Source of the DNA: Haladaptatus litoreus
Lineage (GTDB): Archaea > Halobacteriota > Halobacteria > Halobacteriales > Haladaptataceae
Assembly: GCF_900156425.1 (NCBI RefSeq)
Contig: NZ_FTNO01000006.1
Location: 1-64,000, forward strand
Direction: 5' to 3'
DNA length: 64,000 nucleotides
Shown: positions 27,050 to 36,564 of the stretch, one piece after another
Layout of the letters: each line of letters starts with the position of its first letter
Numbering within the stretch: position 1 is the stretch's first letter
The notes under the pieces: model-generated
What the model was told of the DNA's origin: nothing
Database searches by the model: none
What the model saw: the letters and a program-made list of their open reading frames with translations, nothing else
Translations under genes and position numbers: made by a program

Positions 27050-27910
27050 TTACTTTCCGGCAACCCCGTCTGTGGCCGGACTGTCGTCCGTGTTGCCGTT
27101 CGTCACCTCACCGGGAAGCTCAACGTCCGACTTGAGCACGAGACGTGTCTCTTGGTATCTTAGTCCGTCTTTGGACCGCTGACGTTTGATTTTCCCGAGC
27201 CGTCCGTTCGAGAGCTCATGCATTGCGTCTATCGTCCGGCGAGCGAGTTCCTGGCTGTACTTCTTGCTCACACCAGACTCTTTGAGTCGAAACCATTCGG
27301 CGAGATCCGATGCATCGAGATAGGCACGGATCTCTCCACTGCCCTTCGACCAAAGAGAATAGCGACCCGAGTCGTCACGTTCGCGCCACACCTTGGCGGC
27401 GAGCTCGTCGGGTTTGCGATTCGTGACGGACGCCAGCATCTCGTCGTCATAGCGGGCGAGTCGTTGCAGTGGGAGGAGATCCGCAGTCGAGTGAGCGACG
27501 GCACCCCCGCGACCGAGCGCATCGTCCTCACCGGGGAGTCGGAAGTAGGTCTCTCCGTCGTCTTTCGTGATGCGTTCGAGTTTGTTCCCTTCGACGAAGA
27601 TACGGTCTTTGTCGACGTTGTCGGCGAGCAGGTGAGCACCTTTCTCGAACTCGCGGGCTTGCAACTCATCGATGCGTTTGCCAGCGGACTGCGTTTTGCG
27701 GGCAATCGCGTTCCTGTGGGCTTTCGCTTTGGCTGCTTTGTCTTCTCTGGTATCGACTCGCTGTTCGAGTTCATCGATTCGTTCGTCTTTCTGGGTGACT
27801 TCTTCTTCGAGGTCGTCGATACGATCACTGAGCGATTGGACGTGCTTAGCGAGGTCGCTAATCAAGACATTTTCGAGCGTGGTAGCTCCGGACGTGGTGG
27901 GGTCACTCAT
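27050..27910 (-). CDS. Coiled-coil protein associated with repeat B
   Basis: 286 residues. Residues about 14-85 are a long acidic coiled coil (KHVQSLSDRIDDLEEEV, then ERIDELEQRV). The C-terminal half is conserved in the paralogue at 60640: GRGGAVAHSTADLLPLQRLA, WRERDDSGRYSLWSKG, and YSQELARRTIDAMHELS. A region like KRQRSKDGLRYQETRLVL near the end is basic. I do not recognise the family; the partner gene and the repeat suggest a plasmid or virus origin. The start overlaps the upstream gene's stop by eight bases. Confidence 0.75.
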   Translation of the reverse strand: MSDPTTSGATTLENVLISDLAKHVQSLSDRIDDLEEEVTQKDERIDELEQRVDTREDKAAKAKAHRNAIARKTQSAGKRIDELQAREFEKGAHLLADNVDKDRIFVEGNKLERITKDDGETYFRLPGEDDALGRGGAVAHSTADLLPLQRLARYDDEMLASVTNRKPDELAAKVWRERDDSGRYSLWSKGSGEIRAYLDASDLAEWFRLKESGVSKKYSQELARRTIDAMHELSNGRLGKIKRQRSKDGLRYQETRLVLKSDVELPGEVTNGNTDDSPATDGVAGK

Positions 27911-28295
27911 TGGCAGGCACCTTCACTGGAACCGCAGTGTCCTCTGTTGGCGTGGAGAGACGCGGGAGGTGGGCGATGGTGGTGAGCGAACCGATATAAC
28001 GGGAAGTCTTGTCAGTGGCGGTGTGAATGTACTCGAGAACAGTCATGGCAGAATCGGGCTGACTGGTGCAGTGGAAGGTGGCTTGCTGAATGTCGTCCTG
28101 TGCCGTCGTGGTGATCGGTGGAGCCGTCAGAACGAGATGCGGTCCACAGCATGTCGGTGGATTCGTCTCCCTGACGGTGAGGATCGTCCGCGGGAGCTCT
28201 GTTGTGGTGATACGAACGCGGTCACTCGGTTCGAGGTGTGTAACGAGTGCGTCGGCATCGCGAGGATTCAACGGCGTCAGGGCATACCCACTCAC
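27903..28295 (-). CDS. Hypothetical protein, partner of the coiled-coil gene
   Basis: 130 residues from a GTG. The composition is Thr/Pro-rich and acidic. The opening reads YALTPLNPRDADALVTHL, and a pair of Cys lies in NPPTCCGPHLVL. Its stop overlaps the start of the coiled-coil gene (ATGAGTGA), so the two are co-translated. No motif points to a function. The pair probably belongs to the same integrated element as repeat B. Confidence 0.65.
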   Translation of the reverse strand: MSGYALTPLNPRDADALVTHLEPSDRVRITTTELPRTILTVRETNPPTCCGPHLVLTAPPITTTAQDDIQQATFHCTSQPDSAMTVLEYIHTATDKTSRYIGSLTTIAHLPRLSTPTEDTAVPVKVPANE

Positions 28296-28354
28296 GCCTG
28301 CTCACCTCCCGTTGGATTGGTTGTTGACCACTGGGGTGATTCGGGTTGGTTGAT

Positions 28355-30019
28355 TCATTCTTCGGCTTCCGGTACCTGCCGTGGCAAGAACGTCGATGCG
28401 ATAAGCAGGAGCAGCACAAACAGTACGAGGAGGAGCAGCGCCGCCTGTTGAGCGTCGAACATCGCAGCCTCAAAGATGCTGCGGAGTAATCGTCGTTGCG
28501 GAGGAGTAAGTTGGTTGAGGAAGTGTTGCTGCGTGGCTTCGGTCGCTGTCTCTGCTGCATTTTCGAGCGCTATCACCAGATCATTTCGTTGTCCCACTGA
28601 AACGGTCACGTGTTCTGCTCGTAGTACTCTATCGACGACACTACCATAGAACTGGCCGAGAAAAAACGAGCCTACAACTGCTGTTCCCAGGGCAAATCCT
28701 ATTGAACTGCTCACGTTCAGGACGCCGGATGCCTCGGCGGAGTCCCCGGTAGGGACAGCCGACATTGTCATATTGGTGATCTGTGCCAATATGAGTCCGA
28801 CACCGGCTCCATAAAGTGCCACTGGGATAGCCATCCTACTGATCGTCTGACCGGGGCCTGTTTGCTCGTACAATAGCATCAGCCCAAAGCCCATACACAC
28901 GATGCCGACCTGGATAAGCGTCTTTGGCGAGATGTACTTCCGCCAGCTGGGCGTAAACGTCGCAAAAAGGATCGACGCAAGTGAGTACGGTAATAATGCT
29001 AGCCCCGTTTCAAAGGCGGTGTATCCGAGTACGGCCTGGAGATAGACCGGGAAGATAAAAAAGAAGCCAGCCGAGATTATCGAGCGAATATTGTATGCGA
29101 TAACACCAGATAAAAAAGGGCGGTTCGTCAGTACATTCAGTGGAACGAGCGGCGACTTCCCAGCACGTTCCATCCGGCGTTCGTACTGAACAAAGGCGGC
29201 GAACGCGAGCATTCCGACCCCAAGGAACCATATCGCCGGGGATGTGCCGAGCGGGTTGAACTGCACGTCACCGACGAAAAACGGTCGCCTCACGAGGAGC
29301 CACCCGTACTTCCCGCTGAGAAGGAATCCCGTAACGAGCGTCGTCGCACCGACGATAGACAGAGCCGTCCCACCTTTGTCCAGCGAACTACGTGTTTCTG
29401 ACAGTGGTTGCGGACTCACATACCGAACGAAGAAGAGAATAACTCCCACACCGATAATTTGGAGCGCAAATCCCCACCGCCAACTGGCGTATGTGGTTAG
29501 TGCTCCACCGATAATCGGTCCAAGAGTTGATCCAACCCCGCTCACGCCAGCCAACAGTCCGAATGCCTTCGCCCGATCATCGTCTTCGTAACTGACTCTC
29601 AATACAGTGTATGTCAGGGGAAATATCACAGCGGCCGCGGAACCCTGGATGAATGACCAGCCGATATAGAGGACCGTCGTATTCCAGCTCATCGCCGCCA
29701 CCAGCGTCCCACTGGCAAATACGATCAGTGCAACTGCCATTACACGCCTACTACTATGCCGAGACGGCAGCGTACCGGCTGGGAGAATCAGCGCAGCTAT
29801 CACTAGCGAGTAGAGTGACACTGCCCCTTGAATCACGGTGACGGTGGTACCAAATTCATCCACCATCGTGGGAATGGCCACGTTCATCAGGGATGCATTG
29901 AGAACCACAAGGAACGTCGTCAGACTCACGGCGATTGCTGGGGCCCAGTATTGGATCCTTGTCTTCACGTTCGTAGAGAGATGAGAACTTCCGTTGGAAG
30001 TAGACTCATCTGGAGACAT
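28355..30019 (-). CDS. MFS transporter, DHA2 (EmrB/QacA) type
   Basis: About 554 residues from ATG 30019, with about 14 membrane segments. Typical DHA2 features are the first helix with FLVVLNASLMNVAIPTM, the later motif GWSFIQGSAAAVIFPLTY and GLLAGVSGVGSTLGPIIGGA (motif C). The C-terminal end has a large hydrophilic loop and a final helix LLLVLFVLLLLIA. Such carriers export drugs or organic ions with protons. No regulator gene is adjacent. Confidence 0.87.
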   Translation of the reverse strand: MSPDESTSNGSSHLSTNVKTRIQYWAPAIAVSLTTFLVVLNASLMNVAIPTMVDEFGTTVTVIQGAVSLYSLVIAALILPAGTLPSRHSSRRVMAVALIVFASGTLVAAMSWNTTVLYIGWSFIQGSAAAVIFPLTYTVLRVSYEDDDRAKAFGLLAGVSGVGSTLGPIIGGALTTYASWRWGFALQIIGVGVILFFVRYVSPQPLSETRSSLDKGGTALSIVGATTLVTGFLLSGKYGWLLVRRPFFVGDVQFNPLGTSPAIWFLGVGMLAFAAFVQYERRMERAGKSPLVPLNVLTNRPFLSGVIAYNIRSIISAGFFFIFPVYLQAVLGYTAFETGLALLPYSLASILFATFTPSWRKYISPKTLIQVGIVCMGFGLMLLYEQTGPGQTISRMAIPVALYGAGVGLILAQITNMTMSAVPTGDSAEASGVLNVSSSIGFALGTAVVGSFFLGQFYGSVVDRVLRAEHVTVSVGQRNDLVIALENAAETATEATQQHFLNQLTPPQRRLLRSIFEAAMFDAQQAALLLLVLFVLLLLIASTFLPRQVPEAEE

Positions 30020-30252
30020 ACAGTGGTCTACAACTTTGACCCTCAAATAGCATGGACGCGGTTCGATCGTTTAGTGTCGATCGAACCTATATCAGATTCC
30101 AATTGAATTGGTCGTTCAACTATTCTCACCACCATCATATGAAAAATTATGAAATTTTGACACCATCTCTTTATCTGGGGTTGTCGTAGGAGAGTAGGAG
30201 TTGGGTGGGGCAGTGCTGTTGGGCACTGCAAGAGAGAAGGAGGGTATGAGCT

Positions 30253-31389
30253 ATGACAAACGAGACATACGACACGCCGGCTGACGCAGAATCGGACTCT
30301 GGACTGATGCGGACAACCCGCCGCACCGCACTTCGGGGAGCGGAGCTTGTCGGGTTACTCGCGATGGGTGTCGGCAGCGCTAGTGCCAACCAGGAGACGT
30401 CGAGCCAGACCACCAAACAAGCCCTGCAACAGACGACGGATAAAACCGAGACGGTTCCAGTGACGTGGAAGAACTTCCCACGCGCACAATTCGGTTTCGA
30501 GATGGCGAGCTACGTCAAACGGGGTGGGTTCGGCAAGTTCTATCATCACCGAACGCTCTTTCCCATCAACAAGCAGGTCGAAGCGGCGACCAATCGAGAC
30601 ACGCTCTATTCGGGTGGGTTCTTCGACCTGACCAAACCGGTCACCATCACCAAACCGGATACCGATAATCGCTACCAGTCGATGGTTGTCATCAATGCGG
30701 ACCAGTACCTCAAGATGCTCGAATACGAGCCTGGCGAGTACACGTTGACTGAGGACGATATCGGAACGCGGTATGCTGGTGTCCTAGTCCGCACGTTCGT
30801 CGACCCGAAGGATCCGAACGACGTAGCGACCGCCCACCGATTACAGAACGAACTCACAGTGAGCCAAGACTCGGCCGGCACGTTCGAGATTCCAAACTGG
30901 GACCGCCAATCACACGATGAACTCTTCGACGCGCTCACAACAGTCGGGAAAACGATGGACAACTTCGATGGCGCTTACGGCGACGTCGGCCAGGTCAATC
31001 CCGTGAAGTTCTTGCTCGCGAGTGTGACACCGTTTGGGTTTCCGGCATCTGAGACGATCTTCCTTTCGAGGGTTCCCGCCCAGAACGACGGCACGACGCC
31101 ATACGAACTCACCGTCAAGAACGTCCCCGTCGACGGGTTCTGGTCGATCACCGTCTACAACCACAACTGGTATCTCGAGAAGAATAAGTACGACGCGTAT
31201 TCGGTCAACAACGTGACCGCCGAGCGGAACGCTGACGGGAGTGTCACGGTGCATTTCGGTGGCGATCCTAATCAGTCCAACTTTCTCTACACGCCAAAGG
31301 GATGGAACTACATGGTTCGGCTTTACCAACCGCGCAAGGCGATTCTCGACGGCAGCTATCAATTCCCCAAAGCCCAACCGATCAAGTGA
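30253..31389 (+). CDS. Tat-exported DUF1254/DUF1214 protein, copy 2
   Basis: 378 residues, closely related to the protein at 14584. Tat signal: TTRRTALRGAELVGLLAMG. Core segments: VTWKNFPRAQFGFEMAS, ATNRDTLYSGGFFDLTKPVTI and VPVDGFWSITVYNHN. The leader sequence at 30168-30252 is shared with the broken copy at 16228. It ends just before a strong hairpin. The function is unknown; the family is exported and beta-rich. Confidence 0.85.
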   Translation: MTNETYDTPADAESDSGLMRTTRRTALRGAELVGLLAMGVGSASANQETSSQTTKQALQQTTDKTETVPVTWKNFPRAQFGFEMASYVKRGGFGKFYHHRTLFPINKQVEAATNRDTLYSGGFFDLTKPVTITKPDTDNRYQSMVVINADQYLKMLEYEPGEYTLTEDDIGTRYAGVLVRTFVDPKDPNDVATAHRLQNELTVSQDSAGTFEIPNWDRQSHDELFDALTTVGKTMDNFDGAYGDVGQVNPVKFLLASVTPFGFPASETIFLSRVPAQNDGTTPYELTVKNVPVDGFWSITVYNHNWYLEKNKYDAYSVNNVTAERNADGSVTVHFGGDPNQSNFLYTPKGWNYMVRLYQPRKAILDGSYQFPKAQPIK

Positions 31390-31401
31390 GGCGAGCGTGA
31401 A

Positions 31402-31428
31402 GTGCCTCGGGGACTAGACCCGAGGCAC
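31402..31428 (+). terminator. Strong stem-loop after DUF1254 copy 2
   Basis: GTGCCTCGGG and CCCGAGGCAC form a perfect 10-base stem with a 7-base loop, 13 bases beyond the stop at 31389. It is a likely processing or termination hairpin. In archaea termination also needs a T-run; only GCCTTGTTCG follows. Confidence 0.7.
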
Positions 31429-31429
31429 T

Positions 31430-31625
31430 CGCCTTGTTCGTCTGTAGATCGCCTGCTCGATGGGGATGTCGCCACCGGAGATCCTGATTGTTTCAACAAT
31501 TATCCACTCGTTTACAAGATAGGTGACGACCGTCTGGGCGACATCGACACGTGGGATGTCCTCTCCACCGTCGCCACGGTAGTCGAAGCTAGCGAAATGC
31601 GTGGTCTCCGCTTCATCGGGTGCTC
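31430..31625 (-). other. Short gap, possible remnant frame
   Basis: About 195 bases. On the minus strand a frame without an obvious start reads FASFDYRGDGGEDIPRVDVA and TYLVNEWIIVETI, with haloarchaeal codon use. It may be the end of a lost gene, but no partner is recognised. Confidence 0.35.
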
Positions 31626-32828
31626 TTACTTGGGTTCGGGTGCGCGAAGCGCTAAGAGGACACCAATGAAGGCGACCCCACCGGCGACGAGGAACGCTGG
31701 ACCGTAGCCTGCACGGTCGATAATGGTGCCGGCGGCGATGGGTGCGGCAAACGCGCCCAACAGGCCAACGCTCGTCAGCAGCGAAACAGCTGTGGTTCGC
31801 ACCGGCGGTGGGACGAGTTCGACGATGTACGAAAAGAGTAGTCCAGTAACGAGCTGGATGGCGAAGCCGACGACGACCACCGCCCCGCCGACGAGCCAAA
31901 GCTGTGAGACAAACGCAAAGGCGACGACGACGGGTGTGGCGACTACGAACGACGACACGACAACGGGGCGACGTTCCCCGCCGAAAACTCGGTCGGAGAC
32001 GACACCGCTGCTTGACCGTCCAAGCGCTCCAATCGCCGGGAACAGCGCGGTCAGTAGACCGCTTGCCGCTAGCGAGATCCCGAATCTGTTGACGAGGTAG
32101 CTCGGTAACCACGTGTTGACAAAGAGATACAGCGAGTAGGCAAGAAAGCAGAGCACACAGACAATCCAGACCGCTTGATTGGTGAACAATTTGCGCAGCG
32201 TTGTGCGGTCCGGCGCAGACGCATTAACGCCGGGAACGTGGCGACGGGTCGCGAGCAAGAAAATAGTGACGCCGACGACACCCATAGCGGCATACAGTGG
32301 GAGGATTGCAGGCCAACCGGCAATGGTTGCGATGAGGGGACTGCCGAACTGGCCGAGCGCGAATCCAACGGGTGCGCTTGCGGTAAACACGCCGACTACG
32401 GTTGCCCGATGGTGAGATGCAACGGCGCTTCCGACGACGTTCGCACCCGCGTTCCAGAAGATGACATACGCGACCCCGCCGAGCACGCGCGAGACGAGCA
32501 ACCAGAGAAAGGTGCCGGCGGTGGCCGCATACCAGCCCCAGACACCCGCGACAACGAGTGCGACGGTGCCGAAAATGATCATCCGACGCACCGAAAAGCG
32601 GTCGATGGCGATACCAGCGGGGACGCTGGTGACGACCGCAGTCGCGTACATAATGCTGACAAGCCAACCTGCCGTGCTCGCCTTGAGCTTGAGGGATTCT
32701 TGAATCACCGGCAAGATGCTCGCCGGGGCGATCTCATAGGCTGCGGCCGCTGTCGAAAGCAGAAAAAAGCCGATGAGCAGACCGAGCGTCTCCCGTTGAG
32801 AAGCACCTGTAGTTGGTCGATCACTCAC
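31626..32828 (-). CDS. MFS transporter
   Basis: About 400 residues from a GTG at 32828; a longer frame to 32999 adds a non-hydrophobic extension that does not look like the family. About twelve membrane helices are present. The motif YATAVVTSVPAGIAIDRFSVRRM is the usual loop 2-3 signature, and RVLGGVAYVIFWNAGANVVG follows. It belongs to the CynX/NNP-like group of 12-helix carriers. The substrate is unknown. Confidence 0.8.
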   Translation of the reverse strand: MSDRPTTGASQRETLGLLIGFFLLSTAAAAYEIAPASILPVIQESLKLKASTAGWLVSIMYATAVVTSVPAGIAIDRFSVRRMIIFGTVALVVAGVWGWYAATAGTFLWLLVSRVLGGVAYVIFWNAGANVVGSAVASHHRATVVGVFTASAPVGFALGQFGSPLIATIAGWPAILPLYAAMGVVGVTIFLLATRRHVPGVNASAPDRTTLRKLFTNQAVWIVCVLCFLAYSLYLFVNTWLPSYLVNRFGISLAASGLLTALFPAIGALGRSSSGVVSDRVFGGERRPVVVSSFVVATPVVVAFAFVSQLWLVGGAVVVVGFAIQLVTGLLFSYIVELVPPPVRTTAVSLLTSVGLLGAFAAPIAAGTIIDRAGYGPAFLVAGGVAFIGVLLALRAPEPK

Positions 32829-33132
32829 AGTCTGTGTACTCGGTTCTCGGAGCGTTGTCAAACCCTTTCTGTTTCTTCGTAAAGACAGAAATTCGAAGAC
32901 CCGGGGGAGACAAAGACAATGAATTTGCGCTATATATTCACAACTGGACGCACTGCCGAATTGCTGTTGAGAGCACCATGTGGTGGATAAAGGTTGCATC
33001 GAGCGAGGTCACATCCTCTCGAATCACGCTTCTAGAACTCAACTGCTAACGAATATCCCGTTTTCAATCAAAAACAGTTTCCAGTCTCAAAAAGAGGACT
33101 CCATTTTTGGTCGATGGAGCCGTATGTGATCT

Positions 33133-33699
33133 ATGGCGGGGATCATCACTATTTTTGGAACTGGTGAGGGACAGACAGCGAAAGTGGCCGAGCGAATCGA
33201 CGCCGAACTTCGAGCTCGCGGCCACGAGACGACGACAGTGAACGTAAAGGAGATCGACCCCGGTCTTGACATTGACGACTTTGATGCCGTACTCGTCGGG
33301 GCGTCGATCCACATGGGCAGACAGCAAAAGGCGGTCCGCAAGTTCGTCAACGCCAACCAGGCCGTACTGGCGAGAAAGCCAAACGGCTTCTTCCAAGTCT
33401 CTGGGTCGTCCGGCGAGGAGACCGAGGAGGGTGCAGCGGAGGCAGCGCGGTACGTCGATGAGTTCATCGAGGCCACAAACTGGCACCCGGATAGGATCGG
33501 TCTCTTTGGGGGCGCGCTGCGGTTTTCAGAGTATGGGTTCCTGATGCGTGCGCTGGTTAAATTCGTCGCTCGAGTGGAGTCATCGGAGGAGAATCCCCTA
33601 GCCGACGTCGAGTACACCGACTGGGAGGAGGTTGAGGCGTTTGCCAACGAGTTCGCAACGTTCGTCGAGGAACGGTTGGGCGAGACGGCTGAGGATTGA
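33133..33699 (+). CDS. Flavodoxin-domain protein (HemG-like)
   Basis: 188 residues with a flavodoxin fold. The phosphate-binding loop is FGTGEGQTAKVAERI (residues about 8-22), and the later AVLVGASIHMGRQQKAV with FFQVSGSSGEET resembles the menaquinone-dependent protoporphyrinogen oxidase HemG family. The name HemG is a family label only; haem synthesis genes are not nearby. A polB remnant lies just downstream. Confidence 0.8.
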   Translation: MAGIITIFGTGEGQTAKVAERIDAELRARGHETTTVNVKEIDPGLDIDDFDAVLVGASIHMGRQQKAVRKFVNANQAVLARKPNGFFQVSGSSGEETEEGAAEAARYVDEFIEATNWHPDRIGLFGGALRFSEYGFLMRALVKFVARVESSEENPLADVEYTDWEEVEAFANEFATFVEERLGETAED

Positions 33700-33727
33700 A
33701 CGGTATTCGTTCGGTACAACGGCGGGT

Positions 33728-33817
33728 TTACATCGGAGATCCCCGAGCAGATAGAGATCCGACTCGAAGACGAAGCCCTCTACGACAGGATTACGCTTGT
33801 CTCGTTGCGTGATTCGA
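33728..33817 (+). pseudogene. polB2 remnant c (short)
   Basis: The frame reads SEIPEQIEIRLEDEA then YDRITLVSLRDS, aligning with polB SEISEEVKIRLEHES and YDWISFVPLRDS (polB DNA about 5525-5612). Only about 90 bases remain. It is the most diverged of the fragments. Confidence 0.7.
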
Positions 33818-33887
33818 CTGTACGGATTCTCCGACAACGATGCTAAGCCACTGTGTAGCATAGAGAAAAACGGGGGTGAATCATCCT

Positions 33888-34721
33888 ATGGCAGAAGCAA
33901 CACCACCAGATTCAGGTGGAGAAACGGAAACGGTCACATCAGCAGATGGTACGACGATTGCATTCGAGCGGACGGGGAGCGGGCCACCACTCGTGCTCGT
34001 GCACGGGGTTACCGATGTTCACGAGTTCTGGGACTTGACTGGCGTTCGGTCTGCCTTTGCAGAACACTTCACGGTCTACGCGCTTGATCGACGTGGTCGC
34101 GGCGAAAGCGGCGACGCCGTCGAGTACGAACTGGACCGAGAGGCCGAGGACGTGGTTGCGGTCGTCGATTCGATTGACGATCCAGTAATCTTGCTCGGCC
34201 ATTCCGGTGGCGCCCTCTATTCGTTGGAGGCGGCCCTGCGAACCGATAATCTCCGTAAACTCATCGTGAATGAACCACCAATTCAGGTCAGCGAGCACGA
34301 ACTTGAGGTCGAAGAGGTGGTCGCTGAAATGAAGCAGCTATTGGACGACGGTGAAAACGAGCAGGCGCTCATGCTGTTCCTGCAAGCAGAAGCCCACCTC
34401 ACACCGGATGAAATCGACGTGGCTCGCTCGGCTCCGATCTGGCAGGATATGGTGGACGCGGCTCATACATTGCCCCGCGAGTGGCAAGCGATCGCCGAGT
34501 ACGAGTTTAATCCTGCTCGGTTTGCGGACTTGACCACGCCGACCTTGGTGTCGGGCGGCGGCGAGAGTCCATCATTCTACAAAAATGCGACGGATGCGGT
34601 CACCGAGGCACTCCCGAATAGTCGGCTTATCAGGTTCGACGGGCAATCACACGAGCCGATGAACACCGCGCCAGACCGTTTCACCGAGGAGATACTCATG
34701 TTTATCCGTGACTCGAACTAA
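33888..34721 (+). CDS. Alpha/beta-hydrolase
   Basis: 277 residues from ATG 33888. The fold signs are the oxyanion loop LVLVHGVTDVHEFWDL, the strand VYALDRRGRGESG and the nucleophile elbow GHSGGAL (Ser near residue 101). The terminal His is in DGQSHEPMNTAP. This is a general lipase/esterase/haloperoxidase-like subgroup. Substrate unknown. Confidence 0.85.
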   Translation: MAEATPPDSGGETETVTSADGTTIAFERTGSGPPLVLVHGVTDVHEFWDLTGVRSAFAEHFTVYALDRRGRGESGDAVEYELDREAEDVVAVVDSIDDPVILLGHSGGALYSLEAALRTDNLRKLIVNEPPIQVSEHELEVEEVVAEMKQLLDDGENEQALMLFLQAEAHLTPDEIDVARSAPIWQDMVDAAHTLPREWQAIAEYEFNPARFADLTTPTLVSGGGESPSFYKNATDAVTEALPNSRLIRFDGQSHEPMNTAPDRFTEEILMFIRDSN

Positions 34722-34989
34722 AACCACAAGGTCACGAATCACCCGCTTACTGGGACGTTCAGCTCACTTTGGCACTCTACACGTCCTATTTCGAATAGAA
34801 GGACAATGAGCAACTTTCTTCCGGTAGTCCCGGTATCACCGACTCCACTTGTCGGAAGATCCTGGTGAGTCGATTTTGGCCACCACTTGGCATTTCAACG
34901 GAGACACGCTACTCTCGCTTCCATTTGAAATATTCCATCGCCGTGAAAAGAAGCAAACTCTTATCCCCGCAGAAATACTATTTAATCAA

Positions 34990-35391
34990 ATGGACGATGT
35001 CTTTGTCGGGAGTCTTATGTCCTCGCCGGTGTACACTGTAAGTAACGACACGTCACTCCAGAACGCTGGCGAGACAATGCGCGAACACAAGATTGGGTCG
35101 ACAATCGTCGTCGGTGATGACGACCATCTCGAAGGGATCATCACTGCAACTGACTTCATTCATGTCGTCGCAGAAGGCGATCCGGATCCGAATGCAACTG
35201 TTGCCTCTGTTATGAGTACAGAGGTCATTACAACGACCGCAAGTGAATCGGTTCAAACTGCGGCGGATATAATGATCGAACACGGCTTTGATCATCTCCC
35301 TGTTGTTGACGGAGAAGCGGTCATCGGTGTTATCACGACGACTGACCTCACGGCTTATCTTTCGACGACAGAGGATCCGAGCCCATCATAA
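34990..35391 (+). CDS. Two-CBS-domain protein
   Basis: 133 residues from ATG 34990; longer frames to 34849 have no similarity. Two tandem CBS domains: SSPVYTVSNDTSLQNAGETM and LEGIITATDFIHVV, then STEVITTTASESVQTAADIM and VIGVITTTDLTAYL. They bind adenine nucleotides in other proteins. The TATA-like run TACTATTTAATC precedes the start. Likely a stand-alone energy-sensing or regulatory module. Confidence 0.85.
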   Translation: MDDVFVGSLMSSPVYTVSNDTSLQNAGETMREHKIGSTIVVGDDDHLEGIITATDFIHVVAEGDPDPNATVASVMSTEVITTTASESVQTAADIMIEHGFDHLPVVDGEAVIGVITTTDLTAYLSTTEDPSPS

Positions 35392-35532
35392 GGGCATCTG
35401 AGTCGGGAAGAGTCGATGGTCAGTTGGCGAACAGTAGCGTTCCACACGATGGCAAACAGAAGTCGGTACTCTGACGATGTCGCTTAAGGCAACGGCTGGT
35501 GAATGTGGGACCGAAACCAGCACAAAGGTTGT

Positions 35533-35772
35533 TCACTCCTCGAACGCTTCGTCGTGTTGATCGTAGTGGATAGTCAGCGTGCCTGGGGTAGGACGTCTGG
35601 TCGCGTTGCGTATGGCCTCGAACGTTTCGAGCATCTCGGTTGAACTGTCTTCGTCTCTATATATTTCTCGTGTTTCTTCACGTAAGGCGTCATAAACCTG
35701 TTCCGCAAGGAGTCTGATTGCTTCTGCGTCGGATTTTGATTCGATTTCGAAAACGGCCTCGTAATGGGACAT
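35533..35772 (-). CDS. Small haloarchaeal hypothetical protein
   Basis: 79 residues from ATG 35772. It is acidic and mostly helical, with AIRLLAEQVYDALREETREI and a C-terminal strand GTLTIHYDQHDEAFEE. No family is recognised. The neighbouring divergent gene at 35917 is also a haloarchaeal hypothetical. Confidence 0.6.
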   Translation of the reverse strand: MSHYEAVFEIESKSDAEAIRLLAEQVYDALREETREIYRDEDSSTEMLETFEAIRNATRRPTPGTLTIHYDQHDEAFEE

Positions 35773-35916
35773 GTAACTAGTTGGTTCCCCAATGAGTAAA
35801 CCCATACCCTATAATCGTTGACAAGGAAAGGTCTCCCTGAGTACCGCCTTCTCGTAGGATCGAGATATCTACAATGCTTTACAAACGTTGATTTGTGTTC
35901 CACTCCTTTAGATTGC

Positions 35917-36345
35917 ATGGCCGAATTCCCTGACGAGAGAGAACTCGTACTGCGAGTGCGTTCCCAGTTGGAACAATGGACGAACAATGCCCGAACACAA
36001 GCATATAGTGAATTGTTCGAAGGCGATGATCCACTCCTTACGACCGAAGAAATGCAACGGCTTGATGCGCTCGATTCTGTAATGGAACGGAACGGTGGCG
36101 ATGGTGTGTGGGGCACCGATCAGTACGGAATCCACACAGCGGGAACCACGAGTTCGGACAGTTCGATCGGAATCGTCTGTGTGTATCACCCGCAAATCAC
36201 CAAAGATTCCGTCCTTCAGGGAGACGACGGTATCGATGACGAGACCGAGGAGAAATTCAACGCAGCACTCTGGCAATATAGCGAACGCGTTGTGACACTC
36301 ATCGAAGAACGGCTTGACGAGTTCATCCGCCAAACACAGAGGTAG
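35917..36345 (+). CDS. Haloarchaeal conserved hypothetical protein
   Basis: 142 residues from ATG 35917. It has an acidic N-terminus (ERELVLRVRSQLEQW), a middle strand SSIGIVCVYHPQIT, and a long terminal helix FNAALWQYSERVVTLIEERL. I do not recognise a motif. It lies opposite the small gene at 35533 with about 145 bases between, so a shared promoter is possible. Confidence 0.65.
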   Translation: MAEFPDERELVLRVRSQLEQWTNNARTQAYSELFEGDDPLLTTEEMQRLDALDSVMERNGGDGVWGTDQYGIHTAGTTSSDSSIGIVCVYHPQITKDSVLQGDDGIDDETEEKFNAALWQYSERVVTLIEERLDEFIRQTQR

Positions 36346-36564
36346 CTCTGTGTTCGATTCCGTTTCCTGAAATTGGTCGACTCATCGATAACTGGAATGG
36401 CCCTCCCAGCCAATACCGCCACAAACGAGGAGAGGAAACGACGACGATCAGTACGACACCGCTTGTCCTTTAGAGGAACAGGTCACCAAGTTCAGCCCCG
36501 CTTGCTAGCAAGCGAATCGTACCGCCCGGAACGATTGCCTCCCGTGTACTGGAAGTCAAGACCG

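Noticed and set aside
27218..28451. Plus-strand frames across the coiled-coil gene
   Set aside because: They have no motif and lie opposite a gene with a paralogue at 60640.
31414..32112. Arg-rich minus-strand frame overlapping an MFS gene
   Set aside because: It is an alternate frame of the transporter over most of its length; only the part below 31625 might be a remnant.
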